The notes below the pieces were generated by a model, which searched no databases, was not told the origin of the DNA, and saw only the letters and a program-made list of their open reading frames with translations. Source: a virus. From it: a stretch of DNA of 57,622 nucleotides. This document shows positions 7,706 through 17,071 of the stretch, in pieces (the stretch's first letter is position 1; each line of letters starts with the position of its first letter). A program made the translations under genes and the position numbers. The stretch spans positions 1 through 57,622 of IMG/VR virus record IMGVR_UViG_3300015360_000048, one strand, 5' to 3'.

Positions 7706-10700
7706 AATTTTCCACTATCGCATTCCAGTAGGTATAGAGGCCGTCTGGATCGTCTCTCATGAGCTCTTCTGTGTCTGGAATGTGAGCTGTGATTGCAATT
7801 GGTTCAATATCTGTCTTGACCCATATTTCAGGTCCAAGTTGACCGAAACCAACACCGATTCTATCATCCCCGGCGAATCTTTGAATGAATTCATCGAATG
7901 GAACCATCTCTCCTCTGAACGGTACTAGACCATCGAAGAAGATATAATTTGCTGTGAATTTGTCATTTCTTGATTCTTTGAAGAAGCTCTTGAAGCTTTC
8001 TGTCTTTGGCTTTGGTGTAGTGACGTATTGAGCCATGAGAGTCTTGACTTTTTCAGTTTCTACCAGCATCGTTCTATAAGCTCTCTTTAAGTGTAGTTGC
8101 TTACGTGGATTCTTGATGCAGTATTCTTCTGATCTGATAGAATCAGTTCCTGTGCCAGCAGCTGAATAATCTACTCCCTCTGTCCCGACATACGCATCCA
8201 TTTCTAGAATATAACCAATCAGATTGTGCCTTCTGCTGAATCCAGAATCTCCTATGTATTGAAGAGCCTTGTCGATGACCGGGGAAGTATAGACGCCTTT
8301 TCCTAGCATCTTTCCTGTAACTGCCACGCCGCCGACTGAGCTCTGCATGATTTTGAAACCAAATCGTAGAATCATATTAGCTGCGATCGAACCAGTTCCA
8401 TGATAGAGTGGTGCCATCTTTGTGGCCGCTTTTTCTGCCATCCACTCCTTCAATTCTTCGTTCATTAGATCGATTTCGAATATGTCGAGAACCCAAGGAG
8501 CAGAGTTGCCATGGCGGCCATTGCATTTCGAAAAAAGGTCAAGAGTTGCCTGGTCAAGCATTTCTTGATTCGTCGCTACCTTTGTGATCTTAGGTGGTGG
8601 AATTGCTACGCGTGTGTTTTCATATTTCTTGATGTTTAGATAGTAATCATCCTTCTCATCTCGGTAAGGCTTAATCCCGGCATCTTTGAAGTTGATTTCA
8701 AAGCTATTAAATTTCAAGATTTCAGTCATCGACTGGGGCGTAACCTTAGTTTCAAACGGGATAGGGGTATTTTCTTGCAGGCCCGAAATGTTCTGCAGAA
8801 GCAATGAGCTCTGGAGGATGTGATCGATAACCTTACCAAGACGGCTCGTGCCTTTGTTATTCGTCTTCAAAGAATCGATTACTCTAGAGAAGTATTTCTG
8901 TCTTTCAGGCTCCGTAAGATTTGGATTATTCTTCAAAGACATGTAATATTCGTCGACACCTGTTTGTTCAATCAGCTTGTTGAATCTTGTAATTTGAGAC
9001 CATTGATGTTCTCTTGAGGCTATACATTCAGCATATATAGAAGGATCGGGGATAACAGCAAGTTTCTTATTAAAATCTTCTAAATAATAGACGTCGTGAG
9101 TTCTTTTCTTCCATTCCTCTATAATTCGTGCTTTCAAAAATGCCTTATCAATGGAAAGGGATTCTGGATCGTTAGAATAAAGATGAAGTGTTTCATGAAA
9201 ATCTAAACTTTTAACATAATATATACCAGCATCTGAATTTAGCAACCTTTTGAATACTTCTTTAAGAGCTGGGTCGGTATTAATCCACATCGTGAACTTT
9301 TTAAGAAAGTTCCCGACGGTGATTCTCACGAGTGCTGGATCCACACCGAAAACATTCGTTGCTTGATTTTCTATTTCTAGAATATACTCTAACAGTAATC
9401 TTTTCTGAATGTCTTTAGGTACATTAGTTTTGTCTTGAAGAACACCAAGGAAGCTTTCAGGCCAGCCCCGTGATCGTGTGAAAATGCTAGTAATAGCCAT
9501 TGGAATGAATGTTCGGCAGATGTAGTCGTCTGCCAAAGGCGGTAATGGCTGTCCTGTGGTAACCAATCCCTTAAACATCTTATTTAGAAGATCTGATACA
9601 ATATCAAACTTCAGCCCTGGGGTATTCTTTAAATACATAATCCAAGAATTGATATAGTTCGGATTTCCCATCGCCTTTTCAGGTACGAAATTCACATAAT
9701 AACCAGATAGCGCTTTCATTTGACCTTCGATATAGAACCAAGGGCCAACCTTAGAATATATGATGTCAAGCATGACACTAATTTCCCGATTTTGTGTAAG
9801 ATAATTGATGTCTTGTTCGATGAAAGCGGTGTGATATTTTAATAGATAATCATGCTCTTTAGCAATATAGTCTTGCATGAAATCAATGGCTTTATCAAAA
9901 TCTTCTTTTACGATACCATCCAAATAAGAATAATTTATAGTGATGAATGATGTCAAATATGTGTATTTCATATTCTCGCTTTCGAAAAAGCCAGGATCTG
10001 CGAAGATACCGTTAGCAAAATCTTGGATTAGGAACGCCCAATAATGGGCGCGGATGGGGGCCCGCGGATTTAATGCCCCTCTCATCATCGTTCTGGCTTT
10101 TTCATCACCAAGTTTTTCTCTTAGAACTTTGTATGAAGGATATCCCATCTTTATTAGCATCGGAAGATCTCTTTTTATAAGTAATGCCGAGACTATTTCA
10201 GCTTCGTCTACTTCGAAACCAGCTTTCTTCTTTTGAAAAGCATCGAGATCTGGCATAAGTCCACATTCTTCAATCCAGCCATTTCTTATATATTTTGTAA
10301 CCATTTCTTTTTTGGGGCCGCTGATCTCTTCAAAAGTAAGCTTTAGTGAAGATCTAAATTTGTTAGCCCCAGCCATTTCTGCTACGGCTTTAGCTTTGAA
10401 CATAGCTCTTTTAGCAGCATCTGATTCTGGAATGAGATCAAGGAAAAGATTATAAATCGCTAACGATGAAGTATTATTATACATCTTAGTTGAAAAGATG
10501 GCTTCTAGAAACTCTGTTGAATATTTCATCTTGTTCTTTAGAAGTATCTTTCCGCAGTGCCTCGCCAACCAAGCAAGAAAGGTCTGATCGTCTTTAACGA
10601 CGGTCTTAAGAATTCTGATCATAGTCTTTTCTTCAAGAGTATGATCCCATCTGCTCGCCCCAGAAGCCATCATGAGAGAGTTTATAATCTCGACGATTTG

Positions 10701-11786
10701 AGGGAATGCTATTTGTGGGAACATATCTAGAAGATAGTTTATGATCTTCTCATCTTGATCTGATGTGCCTGCATAAGGAACATCTTTAAAAGGTTCTTCG
10801 TTAAGGCCTTGCATTTCTGAAACAACATAAGGTTGAACAGCATTCTTATAAGGCTGGGAGAAACCACCGAATGACGATTTACCAACAAGTGCTAGCATGC
10901 CTGCGACTAGATGCTGTTTGACAGCTCCTTTTTCAGAGCCAGTACGATGATGTAAGAATACCGCGTCAAAAACATCTTTATCCTTTCCTGATAGAGCAAA
11001 AGAGAACATGGCAAGAGGTCCTAATGTTTCACGGAATATTGACCCTGCCGAGAAGGATAAGGATTTTTCTGCTCTATCGGCTTGATTGTTGACAGCAGCT
11101 ACCGACAGCTCCCAGTTCGTCTTAGGTTTCTGAATGGTTGGAGTAGGTGGAGCTACGACCGCAACGTTCTTGGTTAGGACGGCTGCTTTTACTAGAACTG
11201 AACCTGTAGAAGAAGGAGACGCTGGAATATCTACCTTGGCGGCATTCTTCATGAGCATGTAGATTCTTTGAAAATCGGCGCACGTCTTCTTGATACGAGC
11301 AAGCGGGAAGATGATCGCGGCCATTTCGCTCAAACTCTTTTTCTTTTCAATGAACGGCAGAACCACTTGCTGGAATACGATCGCCGAACCACGAGCCGTT
11401 GCTATTGGAGTCTTAGCCAATAGGGCTCTGATCAGATCATCTTTGATGACAAGATCTTGCTTTGTTTTCAATAGATAGAGGAATTTCGTAAATTCATTGG
11501 TAAAGGTCATATTCAAGAAGTTTTTGTCAGCCATCGCTTTTACCGCAATAGCAAGATCGTGTGATTCGTCTGTTATTTCGGCGATTCTGGCTTTATCTAA
11601 TTGCTTGAAGTAGAGGAACAAACGATTGTCTCCTGGATGGCTTTGATAAAGGCTTAGGAAGCCTAAGAGGTTCATCCAGAACGCATCTTTAATCCCATCA
11701 TCATTTGCCAAGAACTCAGCCTTTGTGACAGATAATGTATTATTGGTATTTTTTTTGTTGAAGTAAAGAGAGTTTTCTTTAAGCAT
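7701..11786 (-). CDS. Giant protein with C-terminal PARP-like ADP-ribosyltransferase domain
   Basis: Most of this 1361-residue protein (about 1-1080) is helical with no family I recognise. The C-terminal part carries a diphtheria-toxin/PARP-type fold: LYHGTGSIAANMIL with the NAD-binding His (H1129), GKGVYTSPVIDKAL with the Tyr (Y1166), and RSEEYCIKNP with the catalytic Glu (E1220/1221). That is an H-Y-E arrangement, so mono-ADP-ribosylation is expected. After it comes SFKSFFKES (about 1264-1272), similar to capsid-targeting peptides. Late expression with 11786..12367, and the virion-gene neighbourhood, suggest an injected protein analogous in role to T4 Alt, though not in sequence. A structural role for the long N-terminal part is possible. 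Confidence 0.85.
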   Translation of the reverse strand: MLKENSLYFNKKNTNNTLSVTKAEFLANDDGIKDAFWMNLLGFLSLYQSHPGDNRLFLYFKQLDKARIAEITDESHDLAIAVKAMADKNFLNMTFTNEFTKFLYLLKTKQDLVIKDDLIRALLAKTPIATARGSAIVFQQVVLPFIEKKKSLSEMAAIIFPLARIKKTCADFQRIYMLMKNAAKVDIPASPSSTGSVLVKAAVLTKNVAVVAPPTPTIQKPKTNWELSVAAVNNQADRAEKSLSFSAGSIFRETLGPLAMFSFALSGKDKDVFDAVFLHHRTGSEKGAVKQHLVAGMLALVGKSSFGGFSQPYKNAVQPYVVSEMQGLNEEPFKDVPYAGTSDQDEKIINYLLDMFPQIAFPQIVEIINSLMMASGASRWDHTLEEKTMIRILKTVVKDDQTFLAWLARHCGKILLKNKMKYSTEFLEAIFSTKMYNNTSSLAIYNLFLDLIPESDAAKRAMFKAKAVAEMAGANKFRSSLKLTFEEISGPKKEMVTKYIRNGWIEECGLMPDLDAFQKKKAGFEVDEAEIVSALLIKRDLPMLIKMGYPSYKVLREKLGDEKARTMMRGALNPRAPIRAHYWAFLIQDFANGIFADPGFFESENMKYTYLTSFITINYSYLDGIVKEDFDKAIDFMQDYIAKEHDYLLKYHTAFIEQDINYLTQNREISVMLDIIYSKVGPWFYIEGQMKALSGYYVNFVPEKAMGNPNYINSWIMYLKNTPGLKFDIVSDLLNKMFKGLVTTGQPLPPLADDYICRTFIPMAITSIFTRSRGWPESFLGVLQDKTNVPKDIQKRLLLEYILEIENQATNVFGVDPALVRITVGNFLKKFTMWINTDPALKEVFKRLLNSDAGIYYVKSLDFHETLHLYSNDPESLSIDKAFLKARIIEEWKKRTHDVYYLEDFNKKLAVIPDPSIYAECIASREHQWSQITRFNKLIEQTGVDEYYMSLKNNPNLTEPERQKYFSRVIDSLKTNNKGTSRLGKVIDHILQSSLLLQNISGLQENTPIPFETKVTPQSMTEILKFNSFEINFKDAGIKPYRDEKDDYYLNIKKYENTRVAIPPPKITKVATNQEMLDQATLDLFSKCNGRHGNSAPWVLDIFEIDLMNEELKEWMAEKAATKMAPLYHGTGSIAANMILRFGFKIMQSSVGGVAVTGKMLGKGVYTSPVIDKALQYIGDSGFSRRHNLIGYILEMDAYVGTEGVDYSAAGTGTDSIRSEEYCIKNPRKQLHLKRAYRTMLVETEKVKTLMAQYVTTPKPKTESFKSFFKESRNDKFTANYIFFDGLVPFRGEMVPFDEFIQRFAGDDRIGVGFGQLGPEIWVKTDIEPIAITAHIPDTEELMRDDPDGLYTYWNAIVENL

Positions 11787-12367
11787 TAGTCTATATCTTT
11801 CTCATCAGGGTTTATGATAATTTCTGTCTTATTTGGAAGTTCATCTTCAGGCTCTGGAACCTTCTTTGCCTTGCCTTCTGGTTTCTTTTCTTTATCTTTT
11901 TCAGTGGCGGCGGGAGTCGATGCTGCGTCTTTGGCAAAAGGATTGGCTTGATTTGGATGTGGTGCTGATCTATCAGTAATGGCAACATCTTCTGTCAGAG
12001 GAGTTTTGAGAAGACTTGCAACGAAATCTTTGACATATGAGAGCTTATCTTTGTAGGAAATTACCACAAAGCCATTCACCTTCATAGGAACGCCATCATA
12101 AGTGAAGAAATAGTTTTGTTGATTGGGTTTGCCGAAGAACTTCGCTAGCATACCGCCGGTCACGTCCTTTGGGAGTTCCATGCGTGTTAGCGGATCGGGT
12201 TTGGAGAATAGCTTGTCTCCGTCATTGAATACTTTTACATCTGGACCAACGGCCTCAGATTTGAAGGCTTTCACTACCTTGCTGACTAATTTGATTGCAT
12301 CTTTTTCTTTATCAAAGATATCGTTCTTTTCATCAATTTTTCTTTGTTTATCGCGGAAGTCAGACAA
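11786..12367 (-). CDS. Protein of unknown function preceding the PARP-domain gene
   Basis: The 193-residue protein has a globular first part (KVFNDGDKLF..., about 1-135). It ends in a disordered Lys/Pro/Glu-rich tail, KDKEKKPEGKAKKVPEPEDE, then an acidic end. Its stop overlaps the start of the 1361-residue gene, so they are translated together. It is the first gene after a late promoter at 12399..12406. A chaperone or partner of the giant protein is possible. Confidence 0.75.
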   Translation of the reverse strand: MSDFRDKQRKIDEKNDIFDKEKDAIKLVSKVVKAFKSEAVGPDVKVFNDGDKLFSKPDPLTRMELPKDVTGGMLAKFFGKPNQQNYFFTYDGVPMKVNGFVVISYKDKLSYVKDFVASLLKTPLTEDVAITDRSAPHPNQANPFAKDAASTPAATEKDKEKKPEGKAKKVPEPEDELPNKTEIIINPDEKDID

Positions 12368-12398
12368 GTAGAATCCCCTTTTCGTATTGGTTTCTACT

Positions 12399-12406
12399 TA
12401 TTTATA
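12399..12406 (-). promoter_or_regulatory. T4-type late promoter
   Basis: TATAAATA on the minus strand about 30 bases upstream of the gene starting at 12367. It should drive that gene and the PARP-domain gene late in infection. Confidence 0.8.
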
Positions 12407-12412
12407 AAACGA

Positions 12413-13129
12413 TTAGACGAGTTTTAGGATGTCTTCGGGTGTATCGACGCTGCCAGGAGCAGGGCCGTCTACGCTGACTAGATTGACCTTCATGCCATTA
12501 TCTAAAGCTCTTAGCTGCTCCAAGCCTTCGTCAATCTCTCTGATGGTCTGAGGGAACATGACAAACTTCTCCAAGGCATCTCGAGTATAAGCATAGACAC
12601 CGATATGATGCCAGAACGGCTCGTTATGGTCTTTCATAACCATTCGACGGAAATCTGTAGCTTTAGAATATCTTCTCATATCTAATTCTTCTGAGAATGC
12701 CTTGACAACGTTTCTGTTGTCGATCTCATCGTTGTTTAAGATAAGAGTTACAGGAGTAGCAATCTCTACATCATCATGAAGACCAGACAAAGTCCAATCG
12801 ATAATTTCAGGATCTATGAATGGAATATCGCCCTGTACGTTCACAACTTCAGTGAAGAGTTTTGTTGGATCATAAAGAGTGATGGCAGCATGAACTCGTT
12901 CAGTTCCTGAGTTGAGAGAAGAATCTGTCATAACAACTTCTCCGCCCAATATCTCTATTGCCTCTTTGATTTCGTCTGAATCAGTTGCTACAATGACTTT
13001 GCCTATTTTTGTCTGTTTGCATCGCTTCCAAACGTGGGCAATCATAGGAATTCCTTCGATCTGTGTCATTGGTTTATTTGGAAATCTTACCGAAGCCTTT
13101 CTTGCGGGGATTACGATTATTGAATTCAT
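12413..13129 (-). CDS. kdsB: CMP-KDO synthetase (3-deoxy-manno-octulosonate cytidylyltransferase)
   Basis: The 238-residue protein activates KDO with CTP for lipopolysaccharide inner core synthesis. Full-length family features are present: IPARKASVRFPNKP near the N-terminus (nucleotide-binding loop), ATDSDEI, SGTERVHAA, NVQGDIPFIDPE, and HIGVYAY. The usual length is about 245-250. The N-terminus is that of the family, so the 56-base overlap with the upstream deaminase gene is real. A phage copy could alter the host surface after infection or feed a KDO-like sugar into another modification. Confidence 0.92.
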   Translation of the reverse strand: MNSIIVIPARKASVRFPNKPMTQIEGIPMIAHVWKRCKQTKIGKVIVATDSDEIKEAIEILGGEVVMTDSSLNSGTERVHAAITLYDPTKLFTEVVNVQGDIPFIDPEIIDWTLSGLHDDVEIATPVTLILNNDEIDNRNVVKAFSEELDMRRYSKATDFRRMVMKDHNEPFWHHIGVYAYTRDALEKFVMFPQTIREIDEGLEQLRALDNGMKVNLVSVDGPAPGSVDTPEDILKLV

Positions 13130-13568
13130 TCTTGATTATTTCCTCATATGTGTTTTCGGTATCCGTTGTATAGATTACCTTCTTAATACCAAAAGCGACA
13201 ATGGCTCTCATACATCCAGCACAAGGCTTTGCCTCGCCACAAACATCTTTTCTTTTTCCTTTTACCGTCGTGAAGATGGTAGGGTCTTTTCTTGCTCTAG
13301 CAATATAGAGTGTGCAATCATTGAGTTGTTCAACGTTCAATGTATAGAGAGCATTCTTGATGGCATCCACTTCAGCATGCAAGGACACCGCATGGTGATT
13401 TTTAGAATAGTATGCCATCAAGGGATGCGTCTTGGTTTGGTTATAGCCGATAGTCAGCATATTGTTTTGATAAACGATAGCAGCAGCCATTCTGCTTCCC
13501 GAGACGGGCTTGACAGTAATAGCTTTATCCATGACGATTTTAAGATTTCTCAAATGCCGCTTGTTCAT
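13074..13568 (-). CDS. Zinc-dependent cytidine/deoxycytidylate deaminase family protein
   Basis: This 164-residue protein has the paired deaminase motifs: HAEVDAI (His zinc ligand and catalytic Glu, about 64-70) and KPCAGCMRAI (two Cys ligands, about 113-121). These are typical of the CDA/dCMP deaminase fold. dCMP deamination would supply dUMP for dTMP, but the substrate cannot be read from the motifs. Its last 18 codons overlap the start of kdsB in another frame. Confidence 0.82.
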   Translation of the reverse strand: MNKRHLRNLKIVMDKAITVKPVSGSRMAAAIVYQNNMLTIGYNQTKTHPLMAYYSKNHHAVSLHAEVDAIKNALYTLNVEQLNDCTLYIARARKDPTIFTTVKGKRKDVCGEAKPCAGCMRAIVAFGIKKVIYTTDTENTYEEIIKNEFNNRNPRKKGFGKISK

Positions 13569-13569
13569 T

Positions 13570-14088
13570 TCAACTCAATGCTATTTTGACGATCCGCTTT
13601 AGTTTTGTTGTAACAGATTCCGTTACGTCTTCAACAAAGTCTTCGATCTGGATGCGATCAAATTCAATATCAAAGTTTGGAAGGGGAATAGCTTTAAGGT
13701 CTTTTGTCGTATCCCATTTATAAGAAAGGGTCACGTGCGGTACGAAGTCTGGGAAGTTAGGAACGAGTTTATTCCCTCTCTCAAACGTGTATCTAATTCC
13801 TTCAAGTCTCATCCCCTGATCTTTTACGATAATGACTGGTATGTCTGCATTTGCTCCAAGCAAAGCCAATGCTCTTGGCTTGCATGAAATAATGGTAGAT
13901 AGATATGCGCTCCCTCTTCCAATCCCGGACTTGTTAGTCGAAACCATGATCGTTAGATGAAAGGAAAATGGATTTCCACCATATCCTTTGGAAATGTCAA
14001 AGCCATTTTCCGTGGCATATTTGTTTAGTCGTAGTTGGCAATCGTCTGTTGGGATAAGACCCACATAGACTCTTTCTTGTTCTGCCAT
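13570..14088 (-). CDS. 2H phosphoesterase, possible anti-CBASS nuclease (Acb1-like)
   Basis: The 172-residue protein has two H-x-T motifs, HLTIMV (H44, T46) and HVTLSY (H118, T120), spaced as in the 2H phosphoesterase superfamily. T4 Acb1 (gene 57B product, about 150 residues), which cleaves the cyclic oligonucleotide signals of CBASS, uses H44/T46 and H113/T115 as I remember it. The first pair falls at the same residue numbers and the second is shifted by five. Other 2H members act on RNA 2',3'-cyclic phosphates or ligate RNA, so the assignment to Acb1 is inference. It lies in an operon with deaminase and kdsB. Confidence 0.68.
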   Translation of the reverse strand: MAEQERVYVGLIPTDDCQLRLNKYATENGFDISKGYGGNPFSFHLTIMVSTNKSGIGRGSAYLSTIISCKPRALALLGANADIPVIIVKDQGMRLEGIRYTFERGNKLVPNFPDFVPHVTLSYKWDTTKDLKAIPLPNFDIEFDRIQIEDFVEDVTESVTTKLKRIVKIALS

Positions 14089-14093
14089 ATCGG

Positions 14094-14285
14094 TTAAGTA
14101 TTATTCCTTCCTATTCTCGAATAGCCAAGAAGGAACGCAGGTGTGTCCCCTCTAAAGCCTATGCCTTTATTGAAATCATTCAAACGAACTTGCACCTTGT
14201 TTTTATCAGCATCAGAGTATATGACATAACCAGTCTTATCCTCTACCACTTCCCAATCGGCGCCATTCTTCTTACATCTATACAT
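14094..14285 (-). CDS. Small protein of unknown function
   Basis: The 63-residue protein (MYRCKKNGADWEVVEDKTGY...) starts with an ATG overlapping the helicase stop (TAATG at 14285), so translation is coupled to gp41. It looks like a small beta-rich fold. No family is recognised. Confidence 0.7.
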   Translation of the reverse strand: MYRCKKNGADWEVVEDKTGYVIYSDADKNKVQVRLNDFNKGIGFRGDTPAFLLGYSRIGRNNT

Positions 14286-15679
14286 TAACTGAAACCTTCA
14301 AAATTGTTGCCTTGCTGTTTGATAGCCGCGAGCAAACCATTCGACACAGGAGCTCCCTGTGGTAGAGCGGAAGGATCGTAACTAATTCCTTTGAGGGGAT
14401 CGTTGACATTTGAGAATTGCATCTTCAATCTGTCGAACCCAACTAAGAATTTCGGTATTCTGTTTTTATCATCATATCTTGATTTCAATTGCTTTATCAG
14501 CATTTGATTTTGTGAGATCAATTCGTCTGACGAAATTAGTGCTGCAATCCAATCCGCTGTAAAGTTTACACCAAACGATTCAGATATGTCTTCCATATTT
14601 GGATCTCCGTTTGTTGCCCCCATTCTATTGAACTGACTTGCCGATACAATTGGAACTGCTTCTTCTACTGCCAGCCCTCTCAACTCTTCTGAGATTGATT
14701 TGTTGTAAAGATAAGTATTCGAAAGCGTTCCTGGTTTTATTCTAAACGATGTCATAATATTCAAGTAATCGATATATATGATCTTTGGTGTGAAGTTCTT
14801 CTTCAACCTTAGTTCATTCAAAAGATTCTTGACGTGTCCCACATGAGCTGCCCCTGTAGGGTACTCCTTAGTAATTAGTTTACCGAGCGTTCTCTTTTTG
14901 ATAGAAGACATCTTATCGAAGAACATTTTTTCAGATAACAACATCAAATCATCAAACGTGACGTTCATCAAGTTGGCGTCGATACGTTTTGCGATTTCTT
15001 CTTCGGCCATTTCCAAAGAGATATACAATACGTCATCACCTTCCATAAGATTCTGTGCTGCCAAGAAACACATCAAAGCGGATTTACCACCATGCGTTGC
15101 CGAGAGAAACAGATTCAACGTCTTCTTTGAGAAGCCGCCTTTGGTCACTTTGTTTAGAAACTCTAGACCTAGTTTGACCTTCTCTTCTTTTCTGTGATAG
15201 TATTCAAACCTTTTTTCAGCGTCTTCGATATAATCGTGGCCTACTGATTTATTGAATGAAACTGCCAATGCTTTTTGTACGATGTCCGGGATTGCTCCAG
15301 ACGTGAGTTTTGATTCCCCCTCAATGATTGAGATGCTCTCATGAATTGCGTTCTCGATCGCTCGCTGTTTACAGAAATCTTCTGTAGTCGTTATCAGCCA
15401 GTCAATCTGCGGCAGTTCATAGTCTTCTTTGAACTCACCAAGTGTCTTATCAATATCCCCGATTACATTCTCTTTGATAGTCTTGTCGTTTGACAGTTCT
15501 ATAAAGAGTGCTTCAATTGTTGGGCAGACATTATATTTGCCCACGAATGCCCTGACGTGCTTAAACAGATCTTTCTCAGATTGCTTTGAGAAATATTCTT
15601 CTTCAATAAACGGTAGGACTCTTTTGGTGTATTCTTCGTTCTTTATTAAATTCCTTAGAATTATATCGGACGTGTGCAA
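14285..15679 (-). CDS. 41: Replicative DNA helicase, T4 gp41-like (DnaB family)
   Basis: The 464-residue RecA-fold hexameric helicase unwinds DNA at the fork and pairs with the gp61 primase. Walker A is SATHGGKSAL (about 193-202), followed by DDVLYISLEMAEEEIAKR. A later hydrophobic strand ends IIYIDYLNIM (Walker B), and SASQFNRMG serves as the H4-type motif. The N-terminal helical domain (ILRNLIKNEEYTKRVLPFI) matches T4 gp41. The gene lies just downstream of uvsX. Confidence 0.93.
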   Translation of the reverse strand: MHTSDIILRNLIKNEEYTKRVLPFIEEEYFSKQSEKDLFKHVRAFVGKYNVCPTIEALFIELSNDKTIKENVIGDIDKTLGEFKEDYELPQIDWLITTTEDFCKQRAIENAIHESISIIEGESKLTSGAIPDIVQKALAVSFNKSVGHDYIEDAEKRFEYYHRKEEKVKLGLEFLNKVTKGGFSKKTLNLFLSATHGGKSALMCFLAAQNLMEGDDVLYISLEMAEEEIAKRIDANLMNVTFDDLMLLSEKMFFDKMSSIKKRTLGKLITKEYPTGAAHVGHVKNLLNELRLKKNFTPKIIYIDYLNIMTSFRIKPGTLSNTYLYNKSISEELRGLAVEEAVPIVSASQFNRMGATNGDPNMEDISESFGVNFTADWIAALISSDELISQNQMLIKQLKSRYDDKNRIPKFLVGFDRLKMQFSNVNDPLKGISYDPSALPQGAPVSNGLLAAIKQQGNNFEGFS

Positions 15680-15688
15680 TTAGTAACC

Positions 15689-16783
15689 TTATTCTTCTGA
15701 TTGTTCTTCTACTTCTTCTGTTTCCGCTTCAATCGGTTCTCCGCCTAAAGGAACCACATTTTCAACTGCAACTACATCCTCTAATCCTTCACTAGAACCC
15801 AACGAGAATTCCTTCTTCGCCGCGGCATCCAACTTGTCTAGGATGTCCTTAGTATAATACTTTTCAGGTTCTTGTGCTAGTTCTTTTTCCCATCTTTTCG
15901 AACCATCGGGCATCACATAGCGATTACCGACACGCACGAAAATACCATACTTCAAAGCCAATGGGAGTAAGCCAAAATAACGTTCAAGTCCGTGTTCGAA
16001 GTTTGCACGGAGTTCAACAACTTTCTGTTCTTTGGAGAAACGAGACTTCTCCATCTTTGCACGAACGATATTACCGATAACGTCTGTGCCTTCTCTATCT
16101 TTCTTTTTTGTAAGAGAGACGATATTGGAAGCGGCATAAGCGATACCACCACCACCCGACATTGCTCTAGTTGGAACGTATGCACCGATCATCTGATATG
16201 TGTGATTCGTACAAACCAAGGGAATGCCCAACATGCCGAGTTTCAAAGTAATTGTTCTGAAGATAGAACGAATAATTTGTTGCTTCGTCATATCTCTAAC
16301 GTCTTTGCCCTCTCGAGCGTCGTTAAGTTCCTTTGTTGTCGGCATGTTTCCTAAAGAGTCAAGAACAACCATCACTGGAGGCCTGACCTTTAGTTTTTCA
16401 TACCCATCGATGAAGCCTAGAATCTTTGTTCTAAAATCCTGCAATGTTTCGGGAAACTGTATTTGAATTCGGGAGATGTCAATCCCACGACCTGCTAGTT
16501 GTTCCTCATCAAGGGCATATTCGGTATCAAAATAAATGACACCACCGGTTGGAAAATCCATCTGGAATTGTTTCACTGCAGACATAGCAAAGAAGCTCTT
16601 ATAAGTTCCTTGTTCACCTGCTAGTGCCGTCACTCTATTTCCAGCAAACCCACCGTAGATGGAGGCTGAAAGTAGAGCGTTTAAAATATATGAGCCAGTG
16701 TCAATGAAACTGGTCGTCGCTGGAATGGTCTCGCCCTTTTGGCCAAGGGAGTTCATCATTTCCAAAAAATTATTATCTTCCAT
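15689..16783 (-). CDS. uvsX: Recombinase UvsX (RecA-like)
   Basis: The 364-residue strand-exchange protein is needed for recombination-dependent replication with UvsY. Walker A is AGEQGTYKSFF (about 54-64), a variant P-loop. Walker B is the hydrophobic strand VMVVLDSLGNM. VCTNHTYQMIG and the glycine-rich RAMSGGGGIAYAAS loop (DNA-binding L2 type) follow. The C-terminus is acidic (EAETEEVEEQSEE), as in RecA proteins. Confidence 0.93.
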   Translation of the reverse strand: MEDNNFLEMMNSLGQKGETIPATTSFIDTGSYILNALLSASIYGGFAGNRVTALAGEQGTYKSFFAMSAVKQFQMDFPTGGVIYFDTEYALDEEQLAGRGIDISRIQIQFPETLQDFRTKILGFIDGYEKLKVRPPVMVVLDSLGNMPTTKELNDAREGKDVRDMTKQQIIRSIFRTITLKLGMLGIPLVCTNHTYQMIGAYVPTRAMSGGGGIAYAASNIVSLTKKKDREGTDVIGNIVRAKMEKSRFSKEQKVVELRANFEHGLERYFGLLPLALKYGIFVRVGNRYVMPDGSKRWEKELAQEPEKYYTKDILDKLDAAAKKEFSLGSSEGLEDVVAVENVVPLGGEPIEAETEEVEEQSEE

Positions 16784-16792
16784 TTATATCCT

Positions 16793-17071
16793 TTATGATC
16801 TTGTTAGTTTCAACAAGTCTTTAATCTTTTCTTCTAGAACAGGCTTGCGGTTGGGCCAATTTATTCTTGGCTTATCTGCTGTCTCGAGAAGGTTCACTAA
16901 CAAGGGCATAATCAATTCTTCAACTTGCTTTAGTTTTTCTTTGTGCGACAATTCTGTATCAGCCTTCACTGTCGTAATTGTCTTCTGGAAATCTTCGTCG
17001 CTTTCGCTAGTAAATCCAAAATCTTTCTTGTTATTGTATTGCGCGATGACGTCTTTTATATCTACGGCCAT
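16793..17071 (-). CDS. Small conserved protein between DNA polymerase and UvsX
   Basis: The 92-residue protein starts MAVDIKDVIAQYN. This ATG at 17071 overlaps the polymerase stop (TAATG), so the longer upstream extension is rejected. It has a charged coiled region followed by EELIMPLLVNLLET and INWPNRKPVLEEKI. I recall the WPNR/P-V-I motif from small proteins found beside gp43 or uvsX in marine T4-like phages. Function unknown. Confidence 0.8.
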   Translation of the reverse strand: MAVDIKDVIAQYNNKKDFGFTSESDEDFQKTITTVKADTELSHKEKLKQVEELIMPLLVNLLETADKPRINWPNRKPVLEEKIKDLLKLTRS

